The translations under genes were made by a program, and so were the position numbers. The notes under the pieces are model-generated. The model did no database searches. It worked only from the letters and a program-made list of their open reading frames with translations, and was not told the origin of the DNA. Shown piece by piece: positions 17,488 through 26,313 of a stretch of DNA of 64,000 bases (positions within the stretch are counted from its first letter, which is position 1; every line of letters begins with the position of its first letter). The stretch comes from Maricaulis sp965228215 (lineage in GTDB: Bacteria > Pseudomonadota > Alphaproteobacteria > Caulobacterales > Maricaulaceae), in NCBI GenBank assembly GCA_965228215.1, contig OZ245800.1:2294001-2358000 (forward strand), in the 5' to 3' direction.

Positions 17488-18711
17488 CTAGGCTTCGACA
17501 GCCATTGCCGCGCGGAAGTTCTCATCGACCTTTTCGATGAAGCCTTCCGTGGACAGCCAGCCCTGGTGGTCACCGACCAGGAGGGCGAGGTCCTTCGTCA
17601 TGTAGCCGCTCTCGACCGTCTTGATGATCGTGTCTTCAAGCATGGCAGCGAACTTCATCAGCGCGTCATTACCGTCCATGCGGCCGCGATGGGACAGGCC
17701 CCGCGTCCAGGCAAAGATGGAGGCGATGGAGTTCGTGGAAGTCTGCTCACCAGCCTGGTGCTGGCGGTAGTGACGGGTGACCGTGCCGTGTGCGGCTTCG
17801 GCCTCGACCGTCTTGCCGTCGGGCGACATCAGGACGGAAGTCATCAGGCCCAGCGAACCGAAGCCCTGTGCGACGGTGTCGGACTGAACGTCACCATCAT
17901 AGTTCTTGCAGGCCCACACGAAGCCACCGGACCATTTCATGGCCGCAGCGACCATGTCGTCGATCAGGCGGTGTTCGTAGGAAATGCCCTTGGCCTGGAA
18001 GGCCTCGCGGAATTCTGCGTCGAAGATCTCCTGGAACAGGTCCTTGAAGCGACCGTCATAGGCCTTGAGGATCGTGTTTTTCGTGGAGAGATAGACCGGC
18101 CAGCCGCGCTGGAGACCGTAATTGAAGGAGGCGCGGGCGAAGTCCTTGATGGATTCGTCGAGGTTATACATGCCCATCGCAACACCGGGGCTCGGGAAGT
18201 CGTAGACTTCGCGCGTGACCGGTTCGGAACCGTCTTCCGGCACGAAGGTCATCGTCAGCTTGCCCGGACGGTCGACCAGGAAGTCGGTGGCACGGTACTG
18301 GTCGCCGAAGGCGTGACGGCCGATCACCATCGGCTGCTGCCAGCCCGGGACGAGGCGCGGCACGTTGGAGATCACGATCGGCTCGCGGAAGACAACACCA
18401 CCGAGGATGTTGCGGATTGTGCCGTTCGGGGAGCGCCACATCTTCTTCAGGCCGAATTCCTCGACCCGGCCCTCGTCCGGCGTGATCGTCGCGCATTTGA
18501 TGCCGACACCGTATTCCTTGATTGCGTTGGCAGCGTCGATCGTGATCTGGTCGTCCGTCTCGTCGCGCTTGGTGACGGAAAGATCGTAGTATTTCAGATC
18601 AATATCGAGATAGGGCAGGATCAGCTTGTCCTTGATCATCTGCCAGATGATGCGGGTCATCTCATCGCCGTCGAGCTCGACGACCGGTGTATCGACTTTG
18701 ATCTTCGCCAT
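17488..18711 (-). CDS. icd: NADP-dependent isocitrate dehydrogenase
   Basis: A 407-residue TCA-cycle enzyme that converts isocitrate to 2-oxoglutarate with NADPH formation. The sequence is of the eukaryote-like homodimeric type (start MAKIKVDTPVVELDGDEMTR, then KCATITPDEGRVEEFGLKKMWRSPNGTIRNIL with the substrate-binding SPNGTIRN block). The C-terminal EAAHGTVTRHYR cofactor region is intact. ATG 18711 fits the family. It is a single-gene transcription unit with its own terminator. A GC-rich hairpin lies in the leader around 18742-18763. Confidence 0.97.
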   Translation of the reverse strand: MAKIKVDTPVVELDGDEMTRIIWQMIKDKLILPYLDIDLKYYDLSVTKRDETDDQITIDAANAIKEYGVGIKCATITPDEGRVEEFGLKKMWRSPNGTIRNILGGVVFREPIVISNVPRLVPGWQQPMVIGRHAFGDQYRATDFLVDRPGKLTMTFVPEDGSEPVTREVYDFPSPGVAMGMYNLDESIKDFARASFNYGLQRGWPVYLSTKNTILKAYDGRFKDLFQEIFDAEFREAFQAKGISYEHRLIDDMVAAAMKWSGGFVWACKNYDGDVQSDTVAQGFGSLGLMTSVLMSPDGKTVEAEAAHGTVTRHYRQHQAGEQTSTNSIASIFAWTRGLSHRGRMDGNDALMKFAAMLEDTIIKTVESGYMTKDLALLVGDHQGWLSTEGFIEKVDENFRAAMAVEA

Positions 18712-18855
18712 GATGTTCAGCTTTCTTCTCGGACCAATGTGTGGGAGCGCGCCGGGGCGCTCCGATTGATTTGCGCGCTCTCTAGCACCCGGGCGCTGCT
18801 AGGTGAAGGGGCAGGACCATTCGGCGCTTTTGCGCAACCGCGTGACTGCGAGGGT

Positions 18856-19935
18856 TCAGCCGGGCCCGGCCTGCAGCATTTCGATGAAAGCGCTCGCTTC
18901 CGCCGGACAATCTAGGGCGTTGGATCCGCTTGCCCAGAGCAGGAGTTGTTCGAACAAATCCGCCTGTCCGAGGATTTGATCGACATCCATCGAACCCGGC
19001 AAAATACGGACCTCGAATGTGTGCTTGCCCGGCGTTTCCATGGCGATATTGAACAGGTTGAAGTCGCAATACTTGGTTGGCCGGGTCTCGGCCAACATGG
19101 CGCGGGCCGCCGGCCAGTCCGCCGTCCTGAAACGGTCTGACCGCACACAATCGACCAGGGCTTTCGACCAGGGCGCCAGCCGGCTACAGCGTGAATTGGT
19201 GCCGACATGATCGCGCAGTGCCGGTCCATATCGGTCCAGTGCATCGACCAGGCGTGCGATCACCCGGGCGGAGCACAGCGGGGCCGCATCGAAATGCACG
19301 TGTACGGCCGCCTCGGCCGGTACTGTGAAGCCGAGCGCTGCGGCGTCCCCAAGCAGTGCTTCGAGCACGGCACGGGCATCGCCTTCGATTGGCGGTGTGA
19401 TGATCTCGCACGGGCGTTCGCGCTCGCCGGGCAATTGCGCAGCCATCGCGACGGATCGGCCGTCGGCATCGCTGATCTTGGAAACATTGCCGTCGGCGAG
19501 GTCGAGTTTCGAGCCGAACAGCTCGGCCATGGGCCGGAGCACTCGGTCCAGCGGCGCCGTCGGATCGCAATGACGCTGGACCAGCGCAAGCAGACGGCGA
19601 TCATCGCTGAGTACGCGGATCCAGCCGGGCAGGGGCGCAGCCCGTTTGTCGAGATCGGCCTGGAGGGTCAGGTCATCAACCAGTAGGGCGATACGCTCGT
19701 CATTTGCGTCGCTTACGTCGAAACCGAGAACGAGGTTTTCGAAGACCGGCAGACCGGGAACCAGGCTCGGTTCCGATTGCGGGTAGAAACAGGTCCGGAC
19801 TTCACCGCTTGCCCGACGCGCGATGTGATCGGCCAGGTCGCGGCGGCTGCGACCGCGCGGAGCGAGCAGTTCGATCTCGAATCCCTTCTTCCAGCCGGCC
19901 CGAGCCGTCTGTTCAGGTGCAGACACCGATGACAT
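18856..19935 (-). CDS. Amidoligase-family (glutamine synthetase-like fold) protein
   Basis: A 359-residue protein resembling the Amidoligase_2 family. An N-terminal GFEIELLAP matches the FGVE-E metal/ATP site, AVHVHFDAAPL supplies a His-x-His block, and KYCDFNLFNIA followed by FEVRILPGSMD matches the conserved carboxylate-binding end. Such enzymes form amide or isopeptide bonds between peptides or amino compounds. The usual gene partner, a glutamine amidotransferase or gamma-glutamyl cyclotransferase, is not adjacent. AGGAG precedes ATG 19935. It diverges from the duplicated-domain secreted gene with a 133-base gap. Substrate unknown; family call moderately sure. Confidence 0.6.
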   Translation of the reverse strand: MSSVSAPEQTARAGWKKGFEIELLAPRGRSRRDLADHIARRASGEVRTCFYPQSEPSLVPGLPVFENLVLGFDVSDANDERIALLVDDLTLQADLDKRAAPLPGWIRVLSDDRRLLALVQRHCDPTAPLDRVLRPMAELFGSKLDLADGNVSKISDADGRSVAMAAQLPGERERPCEIITPPIEGDARAVLEALLGDAAALGFTVPAEAAVHVHFDAAPLCSARVIARLVDALDRYGPALRDHVGTNSRCSRLAPWSKALVDCVRSDRFRTADWPAARAMLAETRPTKYCDFNLFNIAMETPGKHTFEVRILPGSMDVDQILGQADLFEQLLLWASGSNALDCPAEASAFIEMLQAGPG

Positions 19936-20068
19936 GTCGTGTGATCTCCTGTCTCGCGGTTCCGAAAACGAGGACCGGGCCGGAAGAATCCGGTTTTTCG
20001 ATACTCCTCAATTGCTCCACGGATTCAATGCCTATACGGTCGGATCTTCAATTTCTGGGGGGAATAGG

Positions 20069-20929
20069 ATGACTGGAAAACCCGTAATGGGCGTCGTGGC
20101 TCTGGCCACCATTTTCGGTGCGGCTGCGCCTGCGAATGCCGGGCCCTTGCCCGTAGCGGCACAGAGCCCCGCGCTCACGGCAGCAGCTTTCGCGGGTGGT
20201 TCGGCCTTCCAGGACCAGGCATCACTCTCCGCCTATTATCAGAGCGAATACGGCTATTGCGACGCGATGAAGGTCGCTCATGTCTGGGGCACGGACATCG
20301 CCAGCGCCAAGGCCGTTATCGGGTCGAAGATCCTCGGCGGTCTGACTCATCTTCTCGATCATGACATCGCGTCCACCGCGTCGTCTGTTCAGTGCAGCTG
20401 GTCGGATCTCGGCCTGAGCTACAACAATGCGGCCGCGCTGGCCGAATTCTGGGGTGTCAGCATCGAGCAGGCCAAGGCCCAGGCGGCTGCCAATGCGTCC
20501 CAGCTCGGACATCGTGGTTTCTATCAGGCCTTTGGGCAGTATTTCGATTACGACGAAGGTCATGGTGATCGTGGCGAGGCGGATGCCCAGCGCGAGGTCT
20601 ATTACGCGAGTGATTACGGCTTCTGTGATGCGCTGAAAGTGGCGCACGTCTGGAGCATTGATTCCTGGGAAGCCAAGGCCGTGATTGGCTCGAAGATCCA
20701 GGCCGGGCTTACCGATCTCGCCGATGCTGATATCGCGTCCACCTCGGGCGTTGTGGCCTGCACCTGGAGCGAGCTCGGCCTGAGCTATGCGGATATCGAA
20801 CACCTGTCGACCTATTGGGGCCTGGATATCGACGAGACCAAGTCGAAGACCGATCTCCTGGCGACACGTTACGGCCATCGCGGCTTCTACCGCGCCATGG
20901 ACGGGGTGTTGCGGCGCGAATATCACTGA
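20069..20929 (+). CDS. Secreted protein with two copies of an unrecognised ~100-residue domain
   Basis: A 286-residue protein with a signal peptide (hydrophobic residues 6-20, cleavage near ANA-G at about 24-25). Two similar modules follow, at about residues 55-154 and 177-275. Both contain Y-Y-C-D-A-KVAHVW, KAVIGSKI-GLT-L-DIAST, C-W-LGLSY and GHRGFY. Each copy has two cysteines (64/109 and 186/231), which could form one disulfide per module in the periplasm. ATG 20069 follows GGGGGGAATAGG; earlier in-frame starts would bury the signal peptide. I do not recognise the domain. It diverges from the amidoligase gene. Confidence 0.8.
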   Translation: MTGKPVMGVVALATIFGAAAPANAGPLPVAAQSPALTAAAFAGGSAFQDQASLSAYYQSEYGYCDAMKVAHVWGTDIASAKAVIGSKILGGLTHLLDHDIASTASSVQCSWSDLGLSYNNAAALAEFWGVSIEQAKAQAAANASQLGHRGFYQAFGQYFDYDEGHGDRGEADAQREVYYASDYGFCDALKVAHVWSIDSWEAKAVIGSKIQAGLTDLADADIASTSGVVACTWSELGLSYADIEHLSTYWGLDIDETKSKTDLLATRYGHRGFYRAMDGVLRREYH

Positions 20930-21012
20930 TCGCGCTGAAGCCCCGGCTTGCAAGACCAGGCCTGATCCCGCAATTCAGGGCGACATCACTCTGAGAGCGA
21001 GCTCTGACGCGC

Positions 21013-21753
21013 ATGACCGACACGCCTGCCATCATCCTGCACACGCCGCAGCTCGGCGAGAATATCGGTGCGGCTGCGCGGGTCATGGGCAATTTCGGTC
21101 TCGGCGATCTCGTCATCATCGACCCGCGTGACGGCTGGCCGAACGAGAAGGCCGTGTCCATGGCGGCGGGCTCGCCCGTGCTGGATGCCGCGCGTCTTGA
21201 ACACACATTCTCCGACGGAGTAGCGCCCTTTACCCGCATCTATGCGACGACGGCGCGGCCGCGCGGGATGGAAAAGCCCGTGATGACGGCCCGCCAGGCG
21301 GCGTCGGACATGCGTGCTGCCATCGCGGCGGGCGAGCGCGTGGGCGTTCTGTTCGGCGGCGAGAAGTCCGGCCTGCCCAATGAGGCGGTCAGCATGGCGG
21401 ACGCGATCATCACCCTCCCGGTGGATCGCAGCTTCTCCAGCCTCAACCTCGCCCAGACCGTTGCCGTGATCTGTTACGAATGGATGGCGGATGAGGGGGC
21501 TCCGTCGGTTTTCGAACCGGTCTCCGACGTGGCGTCCCGCGAGGATCTTGAGCGCATGTTCGAGCACTTCGAAGACGAGCTCGACCGGGCCGGATTTTTC
21601 TTCCCCGCCGCCAAGACGCCCCTGATGAAGCAGAATTTGCGCAATGCCTTCATCCGCGGCCGCTGGACGGAACAGGAAGTGCGCACCTTCCGGGGCGCCG
21701 TGAAGGCATTGGCGCTGGGCCGGGGCAAGGCCCGGATCAATCGCGAGGACTAG
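21013..21753 (+). CDS. trmJ: TrmJ-like tRNA 2'-O-methyltransferase
   Basis: A 246-residue SPOUT-class enzyme. Motif 1 is NIGAAARVMGNFG, motif 2 is VGVLFGGEKSGLPNE and motif 3 is LPVDRSFSSLNLAQTVAV, together forming the knotted SAM-binding site. TrmJ methylates the ribose of nucleotide 32 in the tRNA anticodon loop. The C-terminal extension (EDLERMFEHFEDELDRAGFF) is typical of TrmJ. Its TAG stop is read on the other strand as the stop of the convergent small gene. Confidence 0.9.
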   Translation: MTDTPAIILHTPQLGENIGAAARVMGNFGLGDLVIIDPRDGWPNEKAVSMAAGSPVLDAARLEHTFSDGVAPFTRIYATTARPRGMEKPVMTARQAASDMRAAIAAGERVGVLFGGEKSGLPNEAVSMADAIITLPVDRSFSSLNLAQTVAVICYEWMADEGAPSVFEPVSDVASREDLERMFEHFEDELDRAGFFFPAAKTPLMKQNLRNAFIRGRWTEQEVRTFRGAVKALALGRGKARINRED

Positions 21754-21965
21754 CTGTCCTCGTCCGACTGGCCGTCTTCCGGCTTGTGAAAGATGAATCC
21801 CAGACCGCCGACTGTCGCAAAAACCGCGATGAAAAAGGCGGGCACCGGAGACGGGCCCATACCTCGTATACTTCCGTAGGGAATGCTCGATCCGAGCACG
21901 ACCATGCACCAGATCAGCGCGATCAGGTTGCCGGCGATCAGGATTGTCCAGCCAAGCTGTTTCAT
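21750..21965 (-). CDS. Small membrane protein, two helices
   Basis: A 71-residue protein with two hydrophobic segments (about residues 5-27 and 43-60) and an acidic tail ending EDGQSDEDS. Three bases separate its start from the stop of the upstream membrane gene, so the two are co-transcribed. Its stop is shared with trmJ through CTAG. I do not recognise it. Confidence 0.65.
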   Translation of the reverse strand: MKQLGWTILIAGNLIALIWCMVVLGSSIPYGSIRGMGPSPVPAFFIAVFATVGGLGFIFHKPEDGQSDEDS

Positions 21966-21968
21966 GAC

Positions 21969-22250
21969 CTATTCGGATTCCGTCTCGTCGCGGTGACCGC
22001 GGAGAACAGAAGTGCCCCGAAGGGTCAGAAACAGCCCCACGCCGAATTGAGCGACGACAAACAGGAGCGCGAGAAGACCGGTGCCGGATGTGCCATCGGA
22101 GTAGGCCGCTATCCTGATGCCGAAAAAGACGGAGATAGGAAGCGTTGCGATCAAGATCAGGCCGATCAGGCATTCCGGTGCTGCGATCATCAGCCTCACC
22201 GGCCCCGGCAGGGATTTAACGACGCGATCCCAGCGCTTCAAAATCGACAT
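21969..22250 (-). CDS. Small membrane protein
   Basis: A 93-residue protein with a basic N-terminus (MSILKRWDRVVKSLPGPVR), two strongly hydrophobic segments and a charged tail RGHRDETESE. ATG 22250 follows a GGGAG-type site; an in-frame ATG at 22268 has no ribosome site. It lies upstream of the second small membrane gene and downstream of the methyltransferase (gap 69 bases). No function can be assigned. Confidence 0.65.
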   Translation of the reverse strand: MSILKRWDRVVKSLPGPVRLMIAAPECLIGLILIATLPISVFFGIRIAAYSDGTSGTGLLALLFVVAQFGVGLFLTLRGTSVLRGHRDETESE

Positions 22251-22319
22251 GACCTGCTCCCTCCGCATTCATCATGTCGATGAATTGTATTCACGCAAGT
22301 CACTAGGAAAGGTGGAGGG

Positions 22320-23249
22320 CTAACCCGTCGCGCCAGTCATCCACCAGCCGAACTGGCGACCGTCGCGCATGATCGCGCTGGCCGGTTCAAGCTGGACGCC
22401 GGCTTCGGCGAATTGAGCCGTGAGAGCCTGGAGCTGTTCGGTCGACCGCCCGGCCGCGACGAGCGCCCGCAATCGGGTCGCGTAGTCCTCGACAGTATCG
22501 CGGATGCCGTCGATCTCCGCCAGCGCGGCGTCGGTGCCGAGATCACGGCGTTTGCGCCAGAGAGCGTCCAGCGCCTGCAGGCCTTCGACGGCGGCATCCG
22601 CGCTGCCGAGGAACACGGCCTGGTCGCGTGATTTCGCATAGGCCGCCGTCGCTTGCTTGGCCAGCTCCAGGTATTGCGCATTCGCGGCCAGTTCCGCAGC
22701 CGGTGTTTCCGCCTCGATACGGATCATCGCCGCCATCGTTGCCGCAAGACCCGTCCCGGCCAGCAGCGCATCCGCGCGGCGCAGGATGGTATGGGTGTCA
22801 GTGACCACCGCCCCGTCAGCGGCGTGCATCAACAGTCCGATCCGTCCGCCAGGCACCAGGACACGAGCTGTTTCGACAATCGCGGCCGGGTCGTCGCAGT
22901 ATTCGAAACCGAATTGCGAGACGGCGGCATCGAAAGAGGCGTCTTCAAAGGGCAGGTCGGCGATATTGACCGAGGTCCGTGTCGTGACGCCCTCGATGTC
23001 CGGCAGATGATCGGCGTAATCGACGCCGGTGATGTCCCAGCTGGCGTCGTGCGCGCGGGCGAGGCGGCTGACCGCGCCCGCGCCACAGGCGAGGTCGATC
23101 AGTCGGCTGCCTGTCGCCAGTGTCTGGAAGAAGCCGGTCCATTCCGGCTCGAAATTCACGGGCTGACCGTTGGAATAGACGGAATCACCAAAGCCGGACT
23201 GCCAGTAGCGCGACCAGGCGGCCGCATCGCGGTCCGCCGGCCCGGTCAT
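22320..23249 (-). CDS. Class I SAM-dependent methyltransferase
   Basis: A 309-residue enzyme with a Rossmann-type SAM site: motif I LIDLACGAGAVSRLA (about residues 50-64), a following acidic strand end in ITGVDYADH, then ADLPFEDASFDAAVSQFGFEY and VLVPGGRIGLLMH. The C-terminal half is helical and unassigned. The ATG overlaps the upstream stop (ATGA), so it is coupled to the SGNH-like gene and ultimately to the MBOAT gene. Substrate unknown; context suggests, but does not show, a surface-glycan or lipid link. Confidence 0.85.
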   Translation of the reverse strand: MTGPADRDAAAWSRYWQSGFGDSVYSNGQPVNFEPEWTGFFQTLATGSRLIDLACGAGAVSRLARAHDASWDITGVDYADHLPDIEGVTTRTSVNIADLPFEDASFDAAVSQFGFEYCDDPAAIVETARVLVPGGRIGLLMHAADGAVVTDTHTILRRADALLAGTGLAATMAAMIRIEAETPAAELAANAQYLELAKQATAAYAKSRDQAVFLGSADAAVEGLQALDALWRKRRDLGTDAALAEIDGIRDTVEDYATRLRALVAAGRSTEQLQALTAQFAEAGVQLEPASAIMRDGRQFGWWMTGATG

Positions 23250-24580
23250 TGCGCGCGCGCCGCGCGGCGCTCGATCCGGCGCACATTGCGCTCGTGCTCG
23301 CGCCAGTCCGTCTCGCCGAGATAGATCACCGGTCCGGGCTCTTCTTCCGGCGGGTTCACGTCGAGTTCGTCAAACGCTTCGCTGACATAGGTCATCCACT
23401 CATCATCGGAGGCGAGCCATTCGGCGCGGCGTTCCTGGTAGCGGACCAGCACGTCTTCCAGGGTCCCTGCATTCAGCGGCACACCGAAACGCTCGGCATT
23501 GACGGGCGCTTCGCGCTCGACGCCGGCAAGACGATCCAGCACGGCCTGGCCGAGCGTCGGGCGATAATGTGCGGGCACGTAATACCAGGGGTTCGGCGTG
23601 GTGCCGTCCCAGCCCGGCGGTTCGGTCAGGGAGACATCCTGGAAACCACCGAAATCCCAGGCCTGCAGGGCCGGTCCGTCGAAACAGGCATTGTCCGGGC
23701 TGGCGAGGGGCGCGCGGGCTTCCATCTGGGCGACGATATCGCGGCGCAATTGTTCTTCAGGTCCCGGCGAGCCGGTGCGCTGGCCGGCTTCTTCCTGCCA
23801 GACATGGACCGGGTGGATGAACAGCACGACTTGCATGCCGCTCGCCAGCATCGCGTCGATCCCGCGGAACAGGAAGCGCACCCGGTCGGGGTCGTAGCGA
23901 TACCCGTCATAATACCGGTAGCGCTTGACGATCTCGTCCTCGAAACGCGCGCGCAGGCCTTCCTCGGCATAGGCGTTGGCCCATTTCTCGTCGCGGCCGC
24001 CGGTCGCGTTGTCGATCACGGTCTGTAGTGCACGGGCGAAGGCGTGCGGCGACAGCGCCATCTTGGCCAGCGAGACATAACGTCCGCCTCCGGCCAGTGG
24101 CGTGATCCAGTAGGTCGCCTGGGCATTGGGATCCGTGCCGAACTCGCGCAGGTCCAGACCGAAGATCATGCAGTGGATGTCGTCATTCTGGGCGGCGAGG
24201 GTGGAGGCGCGGGCCAGTTCGAAGGCACTGGTGCCGGCCATGCCCATATTCTCATACCCGCCCGGCCAGTCCGGCAGGTCGCGGGGGAAGCCGTCCGCCA
24301 CGCGCGACGAGCCCATGATCACCGTGGCCGCATCACTGGTCAGCAGGCGATGGCCGACGCGCACGCGATAGCCATCTTCGTGCGCCCGCGATTTGCGCTC
24401 GTTCACACCCTCGATCGAGACGAGCGGCATGATGTCGTAGGGATCGACCAGCAGCGTGAATCCGCCAAAACCGACCAGCCACGCGAAAAACACCGCGCAC
24501 AGCGTGACGGCATAGCGTTTCAGACTGCGGGGCTTGGCCGCGCCGGAGGCGTCAGAACTGGTAATAGATGAACTCCGCAA
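23246..24580 (-). CDS. SGNH/AlgJ-like membrane-anchored partner of MBOAT acyltransferase
   Basis: A 444-residue protein with one N-terminal membrane anchor (about residues 24-46) and an extracytoplasmic domain. IMGSSRVADGFP resembles the Ser-containing block of SGNH/DltD/AlgJ-type acyltransferases, and VVLFIHPVHVW could hold the distal catalytic His. It overlaps the MBOAT gene by 29 bases, the usual arrangement for O-acetylation of secreted or cell-wall polymers. TTG 24580 is the only upstream start in frame and its ribosome site is weak. The Ser-His dyad assignment is inference. Confidence 0.7.
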   Translation of the reverse strand: MRSSSITSSDASGAAKPRSLKRYAVTLCAVFFAWLVGFGGFTLLVDPYDIMPLVSIEGVNERKSRAHEDGYRVRVGHRLLTSDAATVIMGSSRVADGFPRDLPDWPGGYENMGMAGTSAFELARASTLAAQNDDIHCMIFGLDLREFGTDPNAQATYWITPLAGGGRYVSLAKMALSPHAFARALQTVIDNATGGRDEKWANAYAEEGLRARFEDEIVKRYRYYDGYRYDPDRVRFLFRGIDAMLASGMQVVLFIHPVHVWQEEAGQRTGSPGPEEQLRRDIVAQMEARAPLASPDNACFDGPALQAWDFGGFQDVSLTEPPGWDGTTPNPWYYVPAHYRPTLGQAVLDRLAGVEREAPVNAERFGVPLNAGTLEDVLVRYQERRAEWLASDDEWMTYVSEAFDELDVNPPEEEPGPVIYLGETDWREHERNVRRIERRAARAQ

Positions 24581-25997
24581 TCGTCCAGGAATTGATGACC
24601 GCGATGAAAAGCAGGCTGGCCACGCCGATGGCGGTCTTCACGCCCGGCTTCCAGCGCCAGCCCTTCTGGAGGTCGGATTTGAGCCCGTCCAGCGTGCGCG
24701 GGTGCAGGTGTTCGGAGAAGACCGAGATCGTGTCCGGCAGGAAGCGCACCACGAGAATACCCATCAGGATCCACAGGAAGGGTTCATCGCCGACATTGCC
24801 GCCCAGACCATTCATGCCCGCCATGGCCGACAGCATGCGCCAGGCCGCGTCGAAACTCTCGGCCCGGAAGAAGACCCAGGCAAAGGTGACGAAGAGGAAG
24901 GTGAGAATGGTCGCGATCCAGCGGGCGTTCGGGAAGAGACCCTGCGGGCGCACCTTGTTGAGCCAATGTCCCCAGGCCAGGCCCAGACCGTGCAGGCCGC
25001 CCCAGACCACGAATGTCCAGGCCGCGCCGTGCCAGAGACCGCCCAGCAGCATGACAATGAAGAGATTGATCCAGCGCCGGTGCTCGCCAAGGCGATTGCC
25101 GCCCAGCGGGATGTAGAGATAGTCGCGCAGGAAACGTGACAGTGTGATGTGCCAGCGATGCCAGAACTCGACCACCGAGGTCGCGCGATAGGGTGCGTTG
25201 AAGTTTGCCGGCAGGTGGAAACCGAACATGCGGGCCAGGCCCAGCGCCATGTCGGAATAGCCGGAGAAGTCGAAGAAGATCTGGAAGGAATAGGCGAGGG
25301 CCGAGGTCCAGGCCTGCCACAGGCCGATATCACCACCTCGCGCCGCCAGGTCGAAGCCGCCCGAGGCAAAAGGCTCGAGATTGTCGGCCAGCAGGACTTT
25401 CTTGGCGAGGCCGAAGGCGAAGATGGACAGGCCGATGCCTATGTTCAGCGACAGGTCGTCCTTGCGCTCGGCGTCGGCATACTGATCGGCGATCTGGTCG
25501 TGGCGCACGATCGGACCCGCGATGAGCTGCGGGAAGAAGGTCACGAACAGGGCGTGATTGACCAGCTTGCCCGAGCGCGCCTTGGACTGGGCCACGTCCA
25601 CCAGATAGCTGATCTGCTGGAAGGTGAAGAAGGAGATCGCCAGCGGCAGGGCCAGTTCCGGGACCGGCAGGCCGGCACCGCTGACCGCATTGACGTTGGA
25701 GACAAAGAAACCGGCATATTTGTAGAGGCCGATCAGTCCCAGATTGAAGATGATGCCGATGGCCAGCCAGGGCTGGGAGCCGCGGTTCTGTATCACATGG
25801 CCCAGCACGAAATTGACCATGACCGATCCCAGCAGGAGCGGGATGTAGGACACGTTCCACCAGCCATAGAAGACCAGCGAGGCCAGCGTCAGCAGCCAGA
25901 TCGCGACATGATGGCCGACATAGGTGCGCGCCACGTAGTAGAGCACCAGCGTTGCCGGCAGGAAGAGGAAGAGAAACTCTAGCGAATTGAAGAGCAA
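24552..25997 (-). CDS. MBOAT family O-acyltransferase (AlgI-like)
   Basis: A 481-residue polytopic membrane protein. The conserved MBOAT block is FWHRWHITLSRFLRDYLYIPLGGNR, with the catalytic His in LLGGLWHGAAWTFVVWGGLHG. The N-terminus MLFNSLEFLFLFLPATLVLYY is typical of AlgI/PatA/DltB relatives, which carry acyl groups across the inner membrane for transfer to glycans. The TTG start at 25997 is supported by TTGGGGA about 7 bases upstream. First gene of the MBOAT-SGNH-methyltransferase operon. No alginate genes are nearby, so the acceptor is unknown. Confidence 0.92.
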   Translation of the reverse strand: MLFNSLEFLFLFLPATLVLYYVARTYVGHHVAIWLLTLASLVFYGWWNVSYIPLLLGSVMVNFVLGHVIQNRGSQPWLAIGIIFNLGLIGLYKYAGFFVSNVNAVSGAGLPVPELALPLAISFFTFQQISYLVDVAQSKARSGKLVNHALFVTFFPQLIAGPIVRHDQIADQYADAERKDDLSLNIGIGLSIFAFGLAKKVLLADNLEPFASGGFDLAARGGDIGLWQAWTSALAYSFQIFFDFSGYSDMALGLARMFGFHLPANFNAPYRATSVVEFWHRWHITLSRFLRDYLYIPLGGNRLGEHRRWINLFIVMLLGGLWHGAAWTFVVWGGLHGLGLAWGHWLNKVRPQGLFPNARWIATILTFLFVTFAWVFFRAESFDAAWRMLSAMAGMNGLGGNVGDEPFLWILMGILVVRFLPDTISVFSEHLHPRTLDGLKSDLQKGWRWKPGVKTAIGVASLLFIAVINSWTIAEFIYYQF

Positions 25998-26166
25998 GCG
26001 CGGTCCCCAACGGTTGCCCCGGCGGACAGGCGCCAGACATTCAAGGTGACCGAGCTATAGACTTTGCCCCGCCCCCTCACAAGGACCCGATACGGTTAAG
26101 GCGTCCGGCCCGGGATTCCGCCCTCGCGAGGACTGCACGAAAATCAGGGCAATCCGCATTGCCTGG

Positions 26167-26194
26167 TTGACAATCCCGACAGGCAGAGTAGAAC
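26167..26194 (+). promoter_or_regulatory. Likely promoter of rpsD within the 316-base gap 25998-26313
   Basis: TTGACA at 26167-26172 and TAGAAC at 26189-26194, 16 bases apart, resemble a housekeeping promoter about 120 bases before the rpsD start. A small palindrome GGCAAT-CCGC-ATTGCC (26148-26163) sits directly upstream. The rest of the gap holds the leader of rpsD and the presumed divergent promoter of the MBOAT operon; I see no gene in it. Confidence 0.55.
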
Positions 26195-26313
26195 CCGCGC
26201 TTCCCTCGCCGGGCCTGGCCCGGATGGATCAATTCAACGGGACGATGCGTGGACCGCCGTTTTGATTGTGAGCGCTGAGGGAAAGCTCACCGGGCCGCAT
26301 CGAAAAGAGAGAT

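Noticed and set aside
18742..18763. GC-rich hairpin upstream of icd as a terminator
   Set aside because: No T-run on either strand and it lies in the icd leader; it may be a leader structure but there is no support for termination.
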